Assembly (NCBI GenBank): GCA_963677785.2
Contig: CAXXDH010000003.1
Location: 2,976,001-3,040,000 of the forward strand
Length of the DNA: 64,000 bases
Reading direction: 5' to 3'
Source: G963665495 sp963677785
GTDB lineage: Bacteria > Desulfobacterota > Desulfovibrionia > Desulfovibrionales > Desulfovibrionaceae
Below are positions 24,359-33,969 of this stretch, one piece after another; position 1 is the first letter of the stretch; each line of letters starts with the position of its first letter. Under the pieces are notes generated by a model. The model did not search any database, had not been told where the DNA came from, and saw nothing but the letters and a program-made list of their open reading frames with translations. The translations under genes were made by a program, and so were the position numbers.

Positions 24359-25576
24359 ATGAATGCAGCGGATACCGCGTTTGTGTTGATCTCCGCAGCT
24401 CTGGTAATGTTTATGACCCCAGGGCTCGCATTGTTTTATGGCGGTCTGGTGCGCAGCAAGAACATCCTGGGCACCATTATGCAGAGTTTTTTCATGCTCG
24501 GACTGGCAACCATTGTCTGGGTTATTGTGGGGTACTCTCTTTCTTTCGGTACGGACTGGAATGGCGTGATCGGTGGATTTGATTTTGTCTTTTTAGACGG
24601 CGTGGGACTGGAACCCAACGGACCGGTGGACAACATTCCGCACCTGGCTTTCATGATTTTTCAATGCATGTTCGCGGTCATCACCCCGGCGCTGATCACG
24701 GGTGCGTTCGCCGAACGCATGAAGTTCGGGGCGTTTGCGTTGTTTACCACGCTTTGGTTGATTTTCGTTTACAGCCCGATGTGCCACTGGGTCTGGGGCG
24801 GCGGCTGGATGGGCGAAATGGGCGCTCTGGACTTTGCCGGCGGTGCTGTTGTCCATATGAGTTCGGGTGCGGCCGCTTTGGCGGGCGCCATGGTCCTTGG
24901 GCCGCGGCGCGGTTACGGATCGCAGTCTTTTATCCCGCATAACCTGCCCATGACGCTTACGGGCATGGCCATACTCTGGTTCGGCTGGTTCGGTTTCAAC
25001 GCGGGCAGCGCTCTGGCCGCCAACGGCCTGGCCGCCAGCGCTTTCGTCACCACCCACGTGGCCACCGCAGCCGGAATGCTGGGCTGGCTGGTCATTGAAA
25101 AGTTTCATGCCGGACACGCCACCACCCTGGGCGCAGCTTCTGGCGCTCTTGCCGGGCTGGTCGCCATTACGCCCGCAGCTGGTTTCGTGACGCCCATGGC
25201 CTCCATCGCCATCGGATTTATGGCCGGAATCATCTGCTACGGCGGCGTGTTGCTGAAAAACGTCATGAAGTACGACGATTCTCTCGATGTCGTTGGCATT
25301 CACGGCGTGGGCGGAACCTGGGGCGCATTGGCCACCGGTTTGTTCGCCACGACCATGGTCAATCCGGACGGCGCCAACGGCCTGTTCTACGGCAACCCCG
25401 GACAGGTCTGGATTCAGGTTGTTTCCATCTTCGCAACCTGGGTCTACTGTTTCGGCGTCAGCTGGATATTGTACAAGGCCGTGGACATCATCATGGGCTT
25501 GCGGCTCGACAAGGACGAAGAGACGCGCGGACTGGATGTGTCGCAGCACAGCGAGACCGGCTACCAGATGATGTAA
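24359..25576 (+). CDS. amtB: Ammonium transporter
   Basis: 405 residues from ATG 24359, behind AAGGAG. Eleven membrane helices are expected; conserved Amt parts include FMTPGLALFYGGLVRSKN in helix 1, GAFAERMKFGAF, the WVWGGGWMGEMGALDFAGG segment, DVVGIHGVGGTWGAL and the twin-His pore residues (HMSSG and IHGVGG regions). The first ORF methionine, at 24311, lies inside the leader and is not used. The gene stands 237 bases ahead of the PII gene, the common amtB-glnK pairing in which PII blocks the channel when nitrogen is sufficient. Confidence 0.96.
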   Translation: MNAADTAFVLISAALVMFMTPGLALFYGGLVRSKNILGTIMQSFFMLGLATIVWVIVGYSLSFGTDWNGVIGGFDFVFLDGVGLEPNGPVDNIPHLAFMIFQCMFAVITPALITGAFAERMKFGAFALFTTLWLIFVYSPMCHWVWGGGWMGEMGALDFAGGAVVHMSSGAAALAGAMVLGPRRGYGSQSFIPHNLPMTLTGMAILWFGWFGFNAGSALAANGLAASAFVTTHVATAAGMLGWLVIEKFHAGHATTLGAASGALAGLVAITPAAGFVTPMASIAIGFMAGIICYGGVLLKNVMKYDDSLDVVGIHGVGGTWGALATGLFATTMVNPDGANGLFYGNPGQVWIQVVSIFATWVYCFGVSWILYKAVDIIMGLRLDKDEETRGLDVSQHSETGYQMM

Positions 25577-25813
25577 GCGGCGAATTTGCAACAGGGGCGC
25601 AGGAATCTTTCAAAACTTTTGACTGATACGATTACAATGTCTAAAAGTGAGAGAGGTTTGATTTTTGCGTATACCGTATCGTCTTTCCCGGCGGGGCGTC
25701 CTGTCTGGAGAGAGTGCCCAGCACAAGCGTCGAGGCGTTTCGGGGGCTTTTCCTGATGTTGCGCATCGCGGCTCAAATCTATAAGGTGTGACGATAGAGC
25801 GAGGTTATAGCGT

Positions 25814-26152
25814 ATGAAAAAGATTGAGATAATTATCCGGCCCTTTAAGTTGGACGATGTGAAGCAGGCCCTTACCGAACTGGACATCAAAGGTATGAGC
25901 GTCAGCGAGATCAAAGGCTTTGGCCGCCAGCGCGGGCATAAGGAAGTCTATCGCGGCGCCGAATACCAGGTGGACTTTGTGGCCAAAATCAAGGTCGAAG
26001 TGATCGTTGACGATTCTCTGGTCCGCAAAGTGGTGGACACGGTTGTGGCTGCCGCACGGACCGGCCAGGTTGGCGATGGAAAAATTTTCGTCATCCCGGT
26101 TGATGAGACCATCAGAATTCGTACCGGTGAAAGCGGCGAAAGCGCTATTTAA
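25814..26152 (+). CDS. glnB/glnK: Nitrogen regulatory protein PII
   Basis: 112 residues, standard PII length. The T-loop reads GHKEVYRGAEYQVDF with Tyr51, the uridylylation site. The B-loop AARTGQVGDGKIFV and the C-terminal IRIRTGE are intact. PII reports ATP/ADP and 2-oxoglutarate to AmtB and other targets. The next gene encodes the enzyme that modifies it. A 66-base gap with a hairpin separates the two. Confidence 0.96.
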   Translation: MKKIEIIIRPFKLDDVKQALTELDIKGMSVSEIKGFGRQRGHKEVYRGAEYQVDFVAKIKVEVIVDDSLVRKVVDTVVAAARTGQVGDGKIFVIPVDETIRIRTGESGESAI

Positions 26153-26164
26153 TACGAAAAACTC

Positions 26165-26196
26165 CGGGCCCTTGCCAACCGGCAGGGGCCCGTTTC
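26165..26196 (+). terminator. Hairpin between glnB and glnD
   Basis: CGGGCCCTTGCC-AACC-GGCAGGGGCCCG, a 12-base-pair stem with one G-T pair, followed by only TTT. It probably acts as a partial terminator that lowers glnD expression relative to glnB. Confidence 0.55.
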
Positions 26197-26218
26197 CCAC
26201 AGGAGTGCTCTCGATTCG

Positions 26219-28927
26219 ATGAGCAACACCCTTGATTTTTTCGATCACGGCGGAGAAGGCGAGGCGGACAAAAAAAGCTCCGTACCGTCTGATTCGCTTC
26301 TTGTTACGGCCAAAAAAACGATCATCTCCCAGAATCTCTGCTCACCGAACAGACGTGAAGCGGGATTGGGATTTTCCGAACAGCATGCGGACCTGGTGGA
26401 TGCGTTTTTACAGGCGCGGCTTGCCGAACTGCTGTCCGACAGGGATACCGCTTTTGCGGAGTGCGAAGACTTCGCCCTGGTTGCTGTGGGAGGCTACGGC
26501 AGGCGGGAATTGAGTCCGCATTCGGATATCGACCTGCTGATCGTCTGCAGCAGCGGCATTCCCACCATGGCGCTGGACATTGCCCAACCCCTGTTTCTGC
26601 CGCTTTGGGACCAGGGCTACGATCTGGGGCACGGTTTCCGGTCCATCAAGGACTGCACCACACTGGCGCTGGAAAATTTTCAGGTGTTTGCTTCCCTCCT
26701 GGACGTTCGTTTTATCGCAGGCTCCAGAGAGGTGTTCGATGCGCTGGTCAAACGGATAGAACAAAAACTGATCAACCCCAAAGGCTCGGCGTTCGTCGCC
26801 TGGCTGGCGGAGCAGCGGCAAAACCGCCTGGCCCGTCATGGTGATGCGAGCATGCTGCTGGAACCCCAGCTCAAGGAAGGCATCGGCGCTCTGCGCGATT
26901 GGCATTCGATGCTTTGGGCCGCCAAGGCTCTGGGCCTGTGCCCGTTGCAGATTTCCACTCTGGCGGATCTTCCCGAGGATCTTTTTTCCAAACGCGACAA
27001 GGAAATCCTGCGCGAGACCACGGGGGTGCTGTTGCAGGCTCGCAACCAGTTGCATAAATGGAGCAAGCGCAAAAACGATCTGCTGTACCAGGAACTGCAG
27101 CCGAAAGTGGCCGTGGATATGGGCTATACGGACCGTACGCATGTCCTGGGCGTGGAGCTGTTTTTGAGCGCCTTGCATCGGGCCATGAACGAACTCAAAC
27201 TTGTGGCGGAAGCATTTTGGTGCACCCGTATCGGCCGTCCGCTGGAGCAGAATTCCCCTGCTTCGGATGTGCTGGATTTTGATGTTGAAAGTCTGGCGTT
27301 TCTGCACGGCGAACAACTGGCCCGGCGTGTTTTGGAGTTGTTCGAAATGAGCGCGCAGCAGGGAGGGCATCTTTCCTGGCAGGCCATGCGTACGGTCGCC
27401 GGACGTCTGGACGAGCTGCGGGTGCTTGTTTCTTCGCCGCAGAGCCTGACTGTTCTCAAGCGGATTCTGATTTCGGGCAACGGCTCCGCAGTGCTGGGAC
27501 AGATGCTCGATTCCGGACTTCTGGGCGTGTTGATCCCCGAGTTCGGCGAGGTGAGCGATCACGTGCAGTTCGACGCGTACCACACCTATCCCGTGGGACG
27601 GCATTCGTTGATGACAGTGGAAAGCCTGGAGCGCCTGGGCAACGAAGATGCGGAACTATCCCCGCATGCCGCTCAGCTGTGGGCGGCAACAAAAAACAAG
27701 AGCGTACTGCTGCTGGCCGCGCTGTTTCATGATATCGGCAAACCCCACCCGGAGCACGAGCGCTTGGGCGCGGAAAAGGCCACTGCCATTTTGAAACGCT
27801 GGCAGGCCGAGCCTGGCCTCATCGACGACGTGGCCTTTTTGATCAAAGAGCATTTGCTGCTGCCGCTGACGGCTCTGCGCAAGGATATTGGCAATGAGAC
27901 CATCGTGCTGGACTGCGCCAGGCGGATCAATGGCGAGGAGCGGCTGGAAATGCTGTACTTGCTGAGTCTGGCGGATGCCAAAGCAACCGGTCCCAAGGCC
28001 TGGAACGATTGGAACAGGCGCTTGCTTGCCGAGCTGTACGACAAGGTCCGCAGCATGCTGCGCAGAGGCTATTTGCTGGATAAGAACGCTGCTGCGCGAA
28101 TCATGGAAAACCGCGACAAGGTCCGCTCATTGGCCAAGGCGTCGGAATTGCCCGGAGAGTTTGTGGAGGCCTGTCTCGAGGTCATGCCGCCGGGATATAC
28201 GGAACGCGTTGCCGCTGAGGACATTGTGCCCCATTTGTTTCTGGTCAGGCAGTTGAACAAAAAAATAGCCGAACAGAAAAAAAGGGTTGCTGCCAGCCGT
28301 GCGGAAAAAGGCGCTGTGGTTCTGGACGCCCGCGAAACCGAGGGGGGCGTCTGGCGGGTGACCGCGGTGGCCAGGAAGCATTTCGGTCTGTTCGCCACCA
28401 TTGCCGGTGTGGTTTCTCTGCATGATCTGAATATTTTTTGCGCGGACGCCTTTACCTGGAGCGATCAGACCGCCATCATTCTGCTGCAGGTTTCCGCTCC
28501 CAGAGACCCGGCGTACGTGAATGAATTCTGGGGACTGGTCCGCTCGTCGCTCAAATACGCCCTGACCGGCAAGCTCGCGGTGGATTACCGTTTGAGCCAG
28601 AAACGCGCGTCCCTTTTGTCCGGCGGCGGATTCGAGGGCCTCGCCGAACCGCAAATCACGGTGGACAACGAATCCAGCGATTTTCATTCCGTCATCGAAG
28701 TTCTGACGCCGGACAGCATCGGCCTGTTGTATGAAATAGCCAATTGTCTGAACCGGCTCGAACTGGATATTCACATGGCAAAGGTAGCCACCCACGGCGA
28801 CCAGGCTGCGGACTATTTCCACGTACGGGATGTGTACGGCGAAAAAGTGCTGGACGCCTCCCAGATTATGGAAATACGCCGCGCCTTGCAGCATCGCCTG
28901 ACGGAAACGGTGGCCCCCAAGGGGTGA
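26219..28927 (+). CDS. glnD: [Protein-PII] uridylyltransferase / uridylyl-removing enzyme
   Basis: 902 residues. The nucleotidyltransferase motif GGYGRRELSPHSDIDLL is at about residues 90-106. An HD domain for de-uridylylation has LFHDIGKPHPEHERLG near 501. Two ACT domains, which sense glutamine, lie at about 715-790 (VARKHFGLFATIAGVVSLH) and 825-895 (VLTPDSIGLLYEIANCL). All four modules are intact, so both activities are expected. It covalently modifies Tyr51 of the PII protein encoded upstream. It ends one base from the end of the convergent membrane protein gene. Confidence 0.96.
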   Translation: MSNTLDFFDHGGEGEADKKSSVPSDSLLVTAKKTIISQNLCSPNRREAGLGFSEQHADLVDAFLQARLAELLSDRDTAFAECEDFALVAVGGYGRRELSPHSDIDLLIVCSSGIPTMALDIAQPLFLPLWDQGYDLGHGFRSIKDCTTLALENFQVFASLLDVRFIAGSREVFDALVKRIEQKLINPKGSAFVAWLAEQRQNRLARHGDASMLLEPQLKEGIGALRDWHSMLWAAKALGLCPLQISTLADLPEDLFSKRDKEILRETTGVLLQARNQLHKWSKRKNDLLYQELQPKVAVDMGYTDRTHVLGVELFLSALHRAMNELKLVAEAFWCTRIGRPLEQNSPASDVLDFDVESLAFLHGEQLARRVLELFEMSAQQGGHLSWQAMRTVAGRLDELRVLVSSPQSLTVLKRILISGNGSAVLGQMLDSGLLGVLIPEFGEVSDHVQFDAYHTYPVGRHSLMTVESLERLGNEDAELSPHAAQLWAATKNKSVLLLAALFHDIGKPHPEHERLGAEKATAILKRWQAEPGLIDDVAFLIKEHLLLPLTALRKDIGNETIVLDCARRINGEERLEMLYLLSLADAKATGPKAWNDWNRRLLAELYDKVRSMLRRGYLLDKNAAARIMENRDKVRSLAKASELPGEFVEACLEVMPPGYTERVAAEDIVPHLFLVRQLNKKIAEQKKRVAASRAEKGAVVLDARETEGGVWRVTAVARKHFGLFATIAGVVSLHDLNIFCADAFTWSDQTAIILLQVSAPRDPAYVNEFWGLVRSSLKYALTGKLAVDYRLSQKRASLLSGGGFEGLAEPQITVDNESSDFHSVIEVLTPDSIGLLYEIANCLNRLELDIHMAKVATHGDQAADYFHVRDVYGEKVLDASQIMEIRRALQHRLTETVAPKG

Positions 28928-28928
28928 G

Positions 28929-30491
28929 TCAGCGGCCGGACAGGTCGGTCCGCAGAAAGATGGTGCTGCCTGCCAGGTCGCACGCGCCGTACTCTGTATA
29001 ACCTGCCTGGAGAAAGGCCTGGGCGTTTTTGGTGAATCCCAGATAAAGCGGAAAATGTTCTTCCGGCGTGTCTGCTGTGCGCCATTCCATCCAGCCGAGC
29101 TGGTATTTGTTGATGAAAAAAAGCGTGGAGGGTTCCAGCAGATAGTCCGTACCAACCAGCACGGGGGGCTGGAGTTGCCCGCTACGCAGCGCCTTGAAGG
29201 CAATGTCCGCAAGTTTTTCCAATTGCCTGGTTGCACACGCGTTGTAACGCCACTCGCGGGTGGCTTCGGGGGTGGATACGAGCAGCGTATGGCACAGGGC
29301 TATTCCGGCGCAGCAGGCCAGCAGCATTTTGCCGGTGCGACGGATCCTTGCGCTGCTTGTGAAAATATCCGTTTCGCCCAGGGCCTGCAGGCCCCCCAGC
29401 AGCAGGAGAAGCGCCACGGGTATGAAGAACAAGGCTGTCCGGTCCAGCAGAAAACGTGTTCCCAGCAGCAAGTGCTGTGTCTGGCTTTCGAGCGCCGGAA
29501 TGACCAACAGCAGCCAGCTCCAGGGCAGAAGGCTGCTGCAATAGGCCTCGATCCGCTTTCTGCGCCACGCCAGCACCAGGCTCACAGGCCCGGCCAGGCC
29601 AAGCAGCGGCAATGCAATCCAGGCAACAGGGACGAGGTTGACGGAATCGAACCAGGGTGCGTAGAGCCAGTTGTGGAGCAGACTTGTCATGGTGTCCCGT
29701 ACGAATCCCTGCTCTCCGCCGAAAAAAAACTGCTTGTTATGCCGCAGCAGAGCCACTGGCCGCCAGTAGACCAGCAGCAGGGCGGCGGCGGACGGAACAA
29801 AGAGCGCCACTGTCCGCAGCAGATGTTTGCTGATGGCGGATCGTCTGCCGGGCATTCCCATGGGGATGGTTCGGATGCCGTAGAGGTATTCGATACCCAG
29901 CAGGCAGCAGCACGCGGCCAGAAAAAGGTTCAGATAGGCCAGGTTGGCGAAAGGCGCCAGGCCGAACAACAGCGCGGACAAAAAACTGAGCGTCAGGCCC
30001 GGGCGTACGTTGTTTTCATTGCGTTTGATTCGCTGCAGCAGCAGCCAGACGCCCAGCATACTCAGTCCGAGGGCCAGGGAATATCCTCTTGCCAAGGGCA
30101 TGAAATCCAGTACATAGGGATTGGCCAGCAGCAAAACGCAGGCGCAGACAGCGGCCACGCCCCGGAAAAGCCCATGAGCAATGAGTACGCAGGCGAGAAA
30201 ATAGCAGGCCGCACCACAGAGGGTCGGTATCCGCATGGCTATTTCCGTGGCGCCAAACTGGTCGACACAGCAATGCGTCAGGAGCGTATTCAGCAGATGA
30301 TTGTTGGCGCTCATTCCGATGATCTCGGGTTTGAGCAGTTCCTCCAGAGGTCTGTAAGAGAAAATCAGATAGCTCAGGGCTTCGTCATGGGTGATGGCCA
30401 GTCTCATGGCGCGAAAAAGGGTATACACCCAGCAGCCGAGAGCCAGAGCGGACGATGCGAAGATGGTTATGGTATTTTTTGCTGATTTCAT
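28929..30491 (-). CDS. GT-C-like membrane glycosyltransferase (ArnT/PMT-type)
   Basis: 520 residues from ATG 30491; the frame is open further upstream to 30914, but that part antisense-overlaps the divergent gene and is not credible. About eleven to twelve membrane helices. The first periplasmic loop carries THDEALSYLIFSYRP (acidic motif typical of GT-C enzymes that use polyprenyl-phosphate sugars), followed by MSANNHLLNTLL. The C-terminal third is a soluble loop region (YLLEPSTLFFINKYQLGWMEWRT). Likely to move a sugar from a lipid carrier to an acceptor outside the inner membrane. Divergent from the gene at 30549, and near a DPM1-like enzyme (32386) that could make its donor. Confidence 0.75.
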   Translation of the reverse strand: MKSAKNTITIFASSALALGCWVYTLFRAMRLAITHDEALSYLIFSYRPLEELLKPEIIGMSANNHLLNTLLTHCCVDQFGATEIAMRIPTLCGAACYFLACVLIAHGLFRGVAAVCACVLLLANPYVLDFMPLARGYSLALGLSMLGVWLLLQRIKRNENNVRPGLTLSFLSALLFGLAPFANLAYLNLFLAACCCLLGIEYLYGIRTIPMGMPGRRSAISKHLLRTVALFVPSAAALLLVYWRPVALLRHNKQFFFGGEQGFVRDTMTSLLHNWLYAPWFDSVNLVPVAWIALPLLGLAGPVSLVLAWRRKRIEAYCSSLLPWSWLLLVIPALESQTQHLLLGTRFLLDRTALFFIPVALLLLLGGLQALGETDIFTSSARIRRTGKMLLACCAGIALCHTLLVSTPEATREWRYNACATRQLEKLADIAFKALRSGQLQPPVLVGTDYLLEPSTLFFINKYQLGWMEWRTADTPEEHFPLYLGFTKNAQAFLQAGYTEYGACDLAGSTIFLRTDLSGR

Positions 30492-30548
30492 GACGGTACG
30501 CGAGATGTACAATAAAGCGTGGCCGATCTGCTGTAAACAACCAAGATT

Positions 30549-32264
30549 ATGAAATGTGTCCATTTTAGCTTTGGCGGCGGTATTCCCGGAGGATTCTACG
30601 GGGTGCTCCTTTTTGCCTATCTGGGTTTGACCCTGGCATTTGCCTCGTTGGGCTATCTGCGCAATCCGCAGCAACGTATCGCGCCGGTGGATAGCGCGTA
30701 TTATTACATGTATCTGCGGTCCGTATTTTTTGACGGGGATATTGATTTCAGCAACGAGGTGGCGAGTCAGCTCGGACCTGAGCAGGCAACGCGAAACCTG
30801 ACCATTACCGGCCTGCCGGACAACCACTGGTCGGTCGGCCCCGCTATTCTCTGGACACCGTTTTTTCTGCTCGGCCATTGGGCCACGCTGGCGGCCAACG
30901 CCGGCGGCGCGCATCTGGCCGTCGACGGTTATTCGGCTCTGTACCAGAGTTGCATTTTTGTGGGGAATTCGCTGTACGGCCTGGCCGGGCTGCTGCTGCT
31001 GGGGGCGGTGCTGCAGCGCTACATGAGCCGGAAAAGCGCCTTGTTCGCCTGCCTGGCCACGCTATTCGGTACGCAGTTGACCTATTATCTCTGGGGCATG
31101 ACCGTCATGTCCCATGCGGTATCCTTTTTTGCGGTTTCGTTGTTTCTGTTCGTCTTTACACGCTACGGCATCGGCTACCGGGCCGCCCTGTGCATGGGGT
31201 TGCTGTTTCTGGCGCGCTGGCAGGATCTGTTGTACGGCCTGCCTTTCGTGGTGGCGTCGTTTCGTTCGCTATATACGGTGCGTAAGGACGGTGCAGCTGT
31301 CTTGAGCTGGCTGCGCCGCCATTTGGGCTATCTGGCGGTATTTTTCCTGGTCATCTCGCCGCAGATGCTGGCCTGGAAGATTCTATACGGCGGGTATTTG
31401 CTGGTTCCTCCCACCGCACAGAAAATCGATTTTCTGCAGATGCATCCGGCGCACTCGTTGCTGAATCTGGCCGACGGGCTGCTTAGCTGGCACCCGTTGC
31501 TGCTACTGGCGTGCGTGGGGCTTGTTTTTTTGTGGCGCAAAGACAGGCTGCTGGGCGGTTCGCTGATTTGCGCGCTGCTCTTGCAGTTTTTGTTTATTTC
31601 CTCTTTGCAATGGAGTGCGGGCTGGTCGTTCGGCATGCGTTTCATTGTTGGCGGGCTGCCGGTGTTCGCCTTCGGCTTTGGCTTGCTTTTCGAAGCCGCC
31701 GGACGGATTCGGGGCTTGAAAGCATTGTGCGTCGCGTGCCTGTTGTTTTTTACCATCTGGAACCAGCTGCTTGTGTTTCAGTATGTCAACGGATTGATTC
31801 CGCGTTCCAGACCCATGACCTGGCAACAGTATGTGTCGGACAAATTCCGTTTGCTGCGGGTATACCGTGCGGAACAAATGGTCTATGCATCGCGTGACAA
31901 ACTGCTGGCCGAAGATTTTCAGGGGTTTTACCGGCTGGCTTTGGGAGCGCATACGCTGGACCCCGACAAACCGCGTACGAATCTGGCTCTGGGGCTTGCC
32001 GCGATATTTGCCGGACGTCCGGAAGCGGCTGAAAATTGTTTTGCCTGGCTGCATGCCTTTGATCCCGGTAGGATGCGCTATACGCAGGGCCTGGCCTGGA
32101 GTCTGGCCAACAATGGGAAAGCGGACGAGGCAGTAAGATTGCTTTTGTCGACAAAAGACAACGACGCAAAGGAATTGGCGAAAAAGGTGTCATCCGGGGG
32201 GGCGCTTCTGGACGATGCATTTTTCCAGGACGCGTTTTCTCTGCTCGAGGGCTATACGTCCTGA
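30549..32264 (+). CDS. Polytopic membrane protein with C-terminal helical repeats, GT-C-like
   Basis: 571 residues. About ten hydrophobic helices occupy residues 15-420. After the first helix the loop contains PVDSAYYYMYLRSVFFDGD with acidic residues, like the GT-C arrangement in the divergent neighbour. The last 140 residues are soluble and TPR-like (YRLALGAHTLDPDKPRTNLA, FAGRPEAAENCFAWLHAF, NNGKADEAVRLLL). No firm family assignment; a lipid-linked sugar transferase is inferred from topology and context. Confidence 0.7.
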   Translation: MKCVHFSFGGGIPGGFYGVLLFAYLGLTLAFASLGYLRNPQQRIAPVDSAYYYMYLRSVFFDGDIDFSNEVASQLGPEQATRNLTITGLPDNHWSVGPAILWTPFFLLGHWATLAANAGGAHLAVDGYSALYQSCIFVGNSLYGLAGLLLLGAVLQRYMSRKSALFACLATLFGTQLTYYLWGMTVMSHAVSFFAVSLFLFVFTRYGIGYRAALCMGLLFLARWQDLLYGLPFVVASFRSLYTVRKDGAAVLSWLRRHLGYLAVFFLVISPQMLAWKILYGGYLLVPPTAQKIDFLQMHPAHSLLNLADGLLSWHPLLLLACVGLVFLWRKDRLLGGSLICALLLQFLFISSLQWSAGWSFGMRFIVGGLPVFAFGFGLLFEAAGRIRGLKALCVACLLFFTIWNQLLVFQYVNGLIPRSRPMTWQQYVSDKFRLLRVYRAEQMVYASRDKLLAEDFQGFYRLALGAHTLDPDKPRTNLALGLAAIFAGRPEAAENCFAWLHAFDPGRMRYTQGLAWSLANNGKADEAVRLLLSTKDNDAKELAKKVSSGGALLDDAFFQDAFSLLEGYTS

Positions 32265-32333
32265 TGGAGAGAATATGATTTGTCCTGTGCGTACCTGGGA
32301 GTTGCCAAGGCGGGTGACAGCGGATACTGTTCC

Positions 32334-32360
32334 CCGACCTCCGGGAGGTCGGATATTTTT
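32334..32360 (+). terminator. Hairpin terminator
   Basis: CCGACCTC-CGG-GAGGTCGG with ATATTTTTG after it, in the 121-base gap between the membrane protein gene and the DPM1-like gene. The second gene therefore may have its own promoter. Confidence 0.6.
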
Positions 32361-32385
32361 GTAATGAAAGGGAGACTGATCACAA

Positions 32386-33096
32386 ATGACGCGAGCCTTT
32401 GATAAAGACACATTTACCCTGAGTGTGCTTATGCCGGTATACAATGAAGCACAGACAATCCATGAAGCAGTGGAAGCCGTATTGAAGGTTCCCTATACAA
32501 TAGAGATTGTCGTCGTGGACGATGGTTCGAAGGACGGAACCCGTGATCTGTTGCGCGCCATGGATATTCCCGAACTGAAGGTTTTTTTTCACGAAAAAAA
32601 CATGGGCAAAGGCGGGGCGCTGCGTACGGCCATGGAAAAAGCCACGGGAGACATTCTGGTGGTGCAGGATGCGGACCTCGAGTATGATCCTGCCGAGTTC
32701 CCGGTGCTGTTGGAACCCATCCTGGCGGGCAAGGCTGATGTCGTCTTCGGGTCGCGCTTTGCCGGGCATGGAGCGCACAGGGTACTGTATTTCTGGCATT
32801 CCCTCGCCAACAAGTTTTTGACCTTGCTCTCCAATATTTTCACCAACATCAATCTGACGGACATGGAAACCTGCTACAAGGTCATGACGCGCAAGGCGGT
32901 GGAGGGAATAACGATCGAGGAAAACCGCTTTGGATTTGAACCGGAAATAACCGCCAAGCTGGTGAAAAAAGGGTTGCGTATCTACGAGGTGCCCATTTCC
33001 TATTACGGCAGGACCTACGAAGAAGGCAAAAAGATCGGCTGGCGGGACGGGTTCAAAGCGTTGTGGTGCATATTCAAGTATAATCTGTTCCGGTGA
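32386..33096 (+). CDS. Family 2 glycosyltransferase, DPM1-like
   Basis: 236 residues. GT-A fold with LMPVYNEAQTIHEAVEAVL, the nucleotide-binding VVDDGSKDGTRDLL (about residues 42-55), KGGALRTAMEKATGD, and DADLEYDPAEFP with the metal-binding DXD. The acceptor region FGSRFAG and ENRFGFEPEITAKLVK follow. No C-terminal membrane helices, as in soluble dolichyl- or undecaprenyl-phosphate mannosyl/glucosyltransferases. It probably loads a sugar on a polyprenyl phosphate for the membrane enzymes encoded at 28929 and 30549 (inference from context). Confidence 0.9.
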   Translation: MTRAFDKDTFTLSVLMPVYNEAQTIHEAVEAVLKVPYTIEIVVVDDGSKDGTRDLLRAMDIPELKVFFHEKNMGKGGALRTAMEKATGDILVVQDADLEYDPAEFPVLLEPILAGKADVVFGSRFAGHGAHRVLYFWHSLANKFLTLLSNIFTNINLTDMETCYKVMTRKAVEGITIEENRFGFEPEITAKLVKKGLRIYEVPISYYGRTYEEGKKIGWRDGFKALWCIFKYNLFR

Positions 33097-33134
33097 CGGG
33101 GCTGCCGGGCGGTACGTCTTGTTTTGAGAATAAA

Positions 33135-33962
33135 ATGGGCAAACGCGGCAATAAGACAGAACAGCCTGAAGGTTGCCAGATACTGCGGGACGCTGACCTG
33201 GGGCTGGATTTTTGCGAGGCCTATTTCACTTCGCACCGTTTTTCCGCCCATTCGCATGCGTATTACGTCATAGGCTTCATTGCCAAAGGGAATCACAGGT
33301 TCACTCACCGGGGAACTGGCTACGCATTGCCTGCCGGCGGCATGGTTCTTTTTGAGCCCGAGCACGAGCATACGTGCGAACGGGGCAATGAACAGGGATT
33401 TGTCTGGCGGGCGGTGTATCCGACGCGTGAGCAGATATACGAAGCTGCCGCAAGCCTTTGCGGCCTCAGCACCCCGCCGTCGTTTCCAAGCGTGCGTATC
33501 GATGATGTCTTGTTGTTGCGGGATATCAACGTCCTGCATTGGGCAATGCGGAGAAAAACCCCTCTGAGTCTTCGGGAGGGCTTGCTGATCCGCTTTTTTA
33601 CCCACCTGATACTTCGTCATGCCAAACTGGATCCCGTGGTTGAGACGCACGGCCGGCAGCAAACCGTACGGAAAGCCAAAGCCTACCTTGAAGAAAACCT
33701 TTCCACGAATATCACTCTCGAACAACTTGCCCGGTATGTTGGTACGGACCGTTATCGCCTGACCAGAGATTTCAACAGCGTGCTGGGACTGGCGCCGCAC
33801 AGGTATCTGGATTGCCTCCGCGTACGCCAGGCGCAGCAGCTGCTGGCCAAAGGCATGCCTCCGGCGGAAGTGGCGTCCGCGGCCGGTTTCACGGACCAGA
33901 GCCACCTGACGAAACGCTTCAAACGCCAACTCGGGGTGACCCCGGGGCGGTACCTGCGTTGA
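33135..33962 (+). CDS. AraC family transcriptional regulator
   Basis: 275 residues from ATG 33135; a GTG at 33093 overlapping the preceding stop codon is an alternative start. The N-terminal half is a cupin-type sensing domain (FSAHSHAYYVIGFIAKGNHRF, GGMVLFEPEHEHTCE) whose His residues could bind a ligand or metal. Two helix-turn-helix units fill the C-terminus: NITLEQLARYVGTDRYRLTR and AEVASAAGFTDQSHLTKRFK. This regulator type is commonly found next to EamA or LysE exporters, and here a DMT transporter gene lies convergent, 7 bases away. Confidence 0.88.
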   Translation: MGKRGNKTEQPEGCQILRDADLGLDFCEAYFTSHRFSAHSHAYYVIGFIAKGNHRFTHRGTGYALPAGGMVLFEPEHEHTCERGNEQGFVWRAVYPTREQIYEAAASLCGLSTPPSFPSVRIDDVLLLRDINVLHWAMRRKTPLSLREGLLIRFFTHLILRHAKLDPVVETHGRQQTVRKAKAYLEENLSTNITLEQLARYVGTDRYRLTRDFNSVLGLAPHRYLDCLRVRQAQQLLAKGMPPAEVASAAGFTDQSHLTKRFKRQLGVTPGRYLR

Positions 33963-33969
33963 GGCCGGA

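Noticed and set aside
24593..25591. 332-codon minus-strand frame across amtB
   Set aside because: It is the antisense shadow of amtB; the sequence is low in hydrophobic and motif content and lacks a ribosome site.
30492..30914. N-terminal extension of the GT-C-like protein to 30914
   Set aside because: The added 141 residues are not hydrophobic, run antisense to the start of the divergent gene at 30549, and precede a natural membrane-protein start at 30491.
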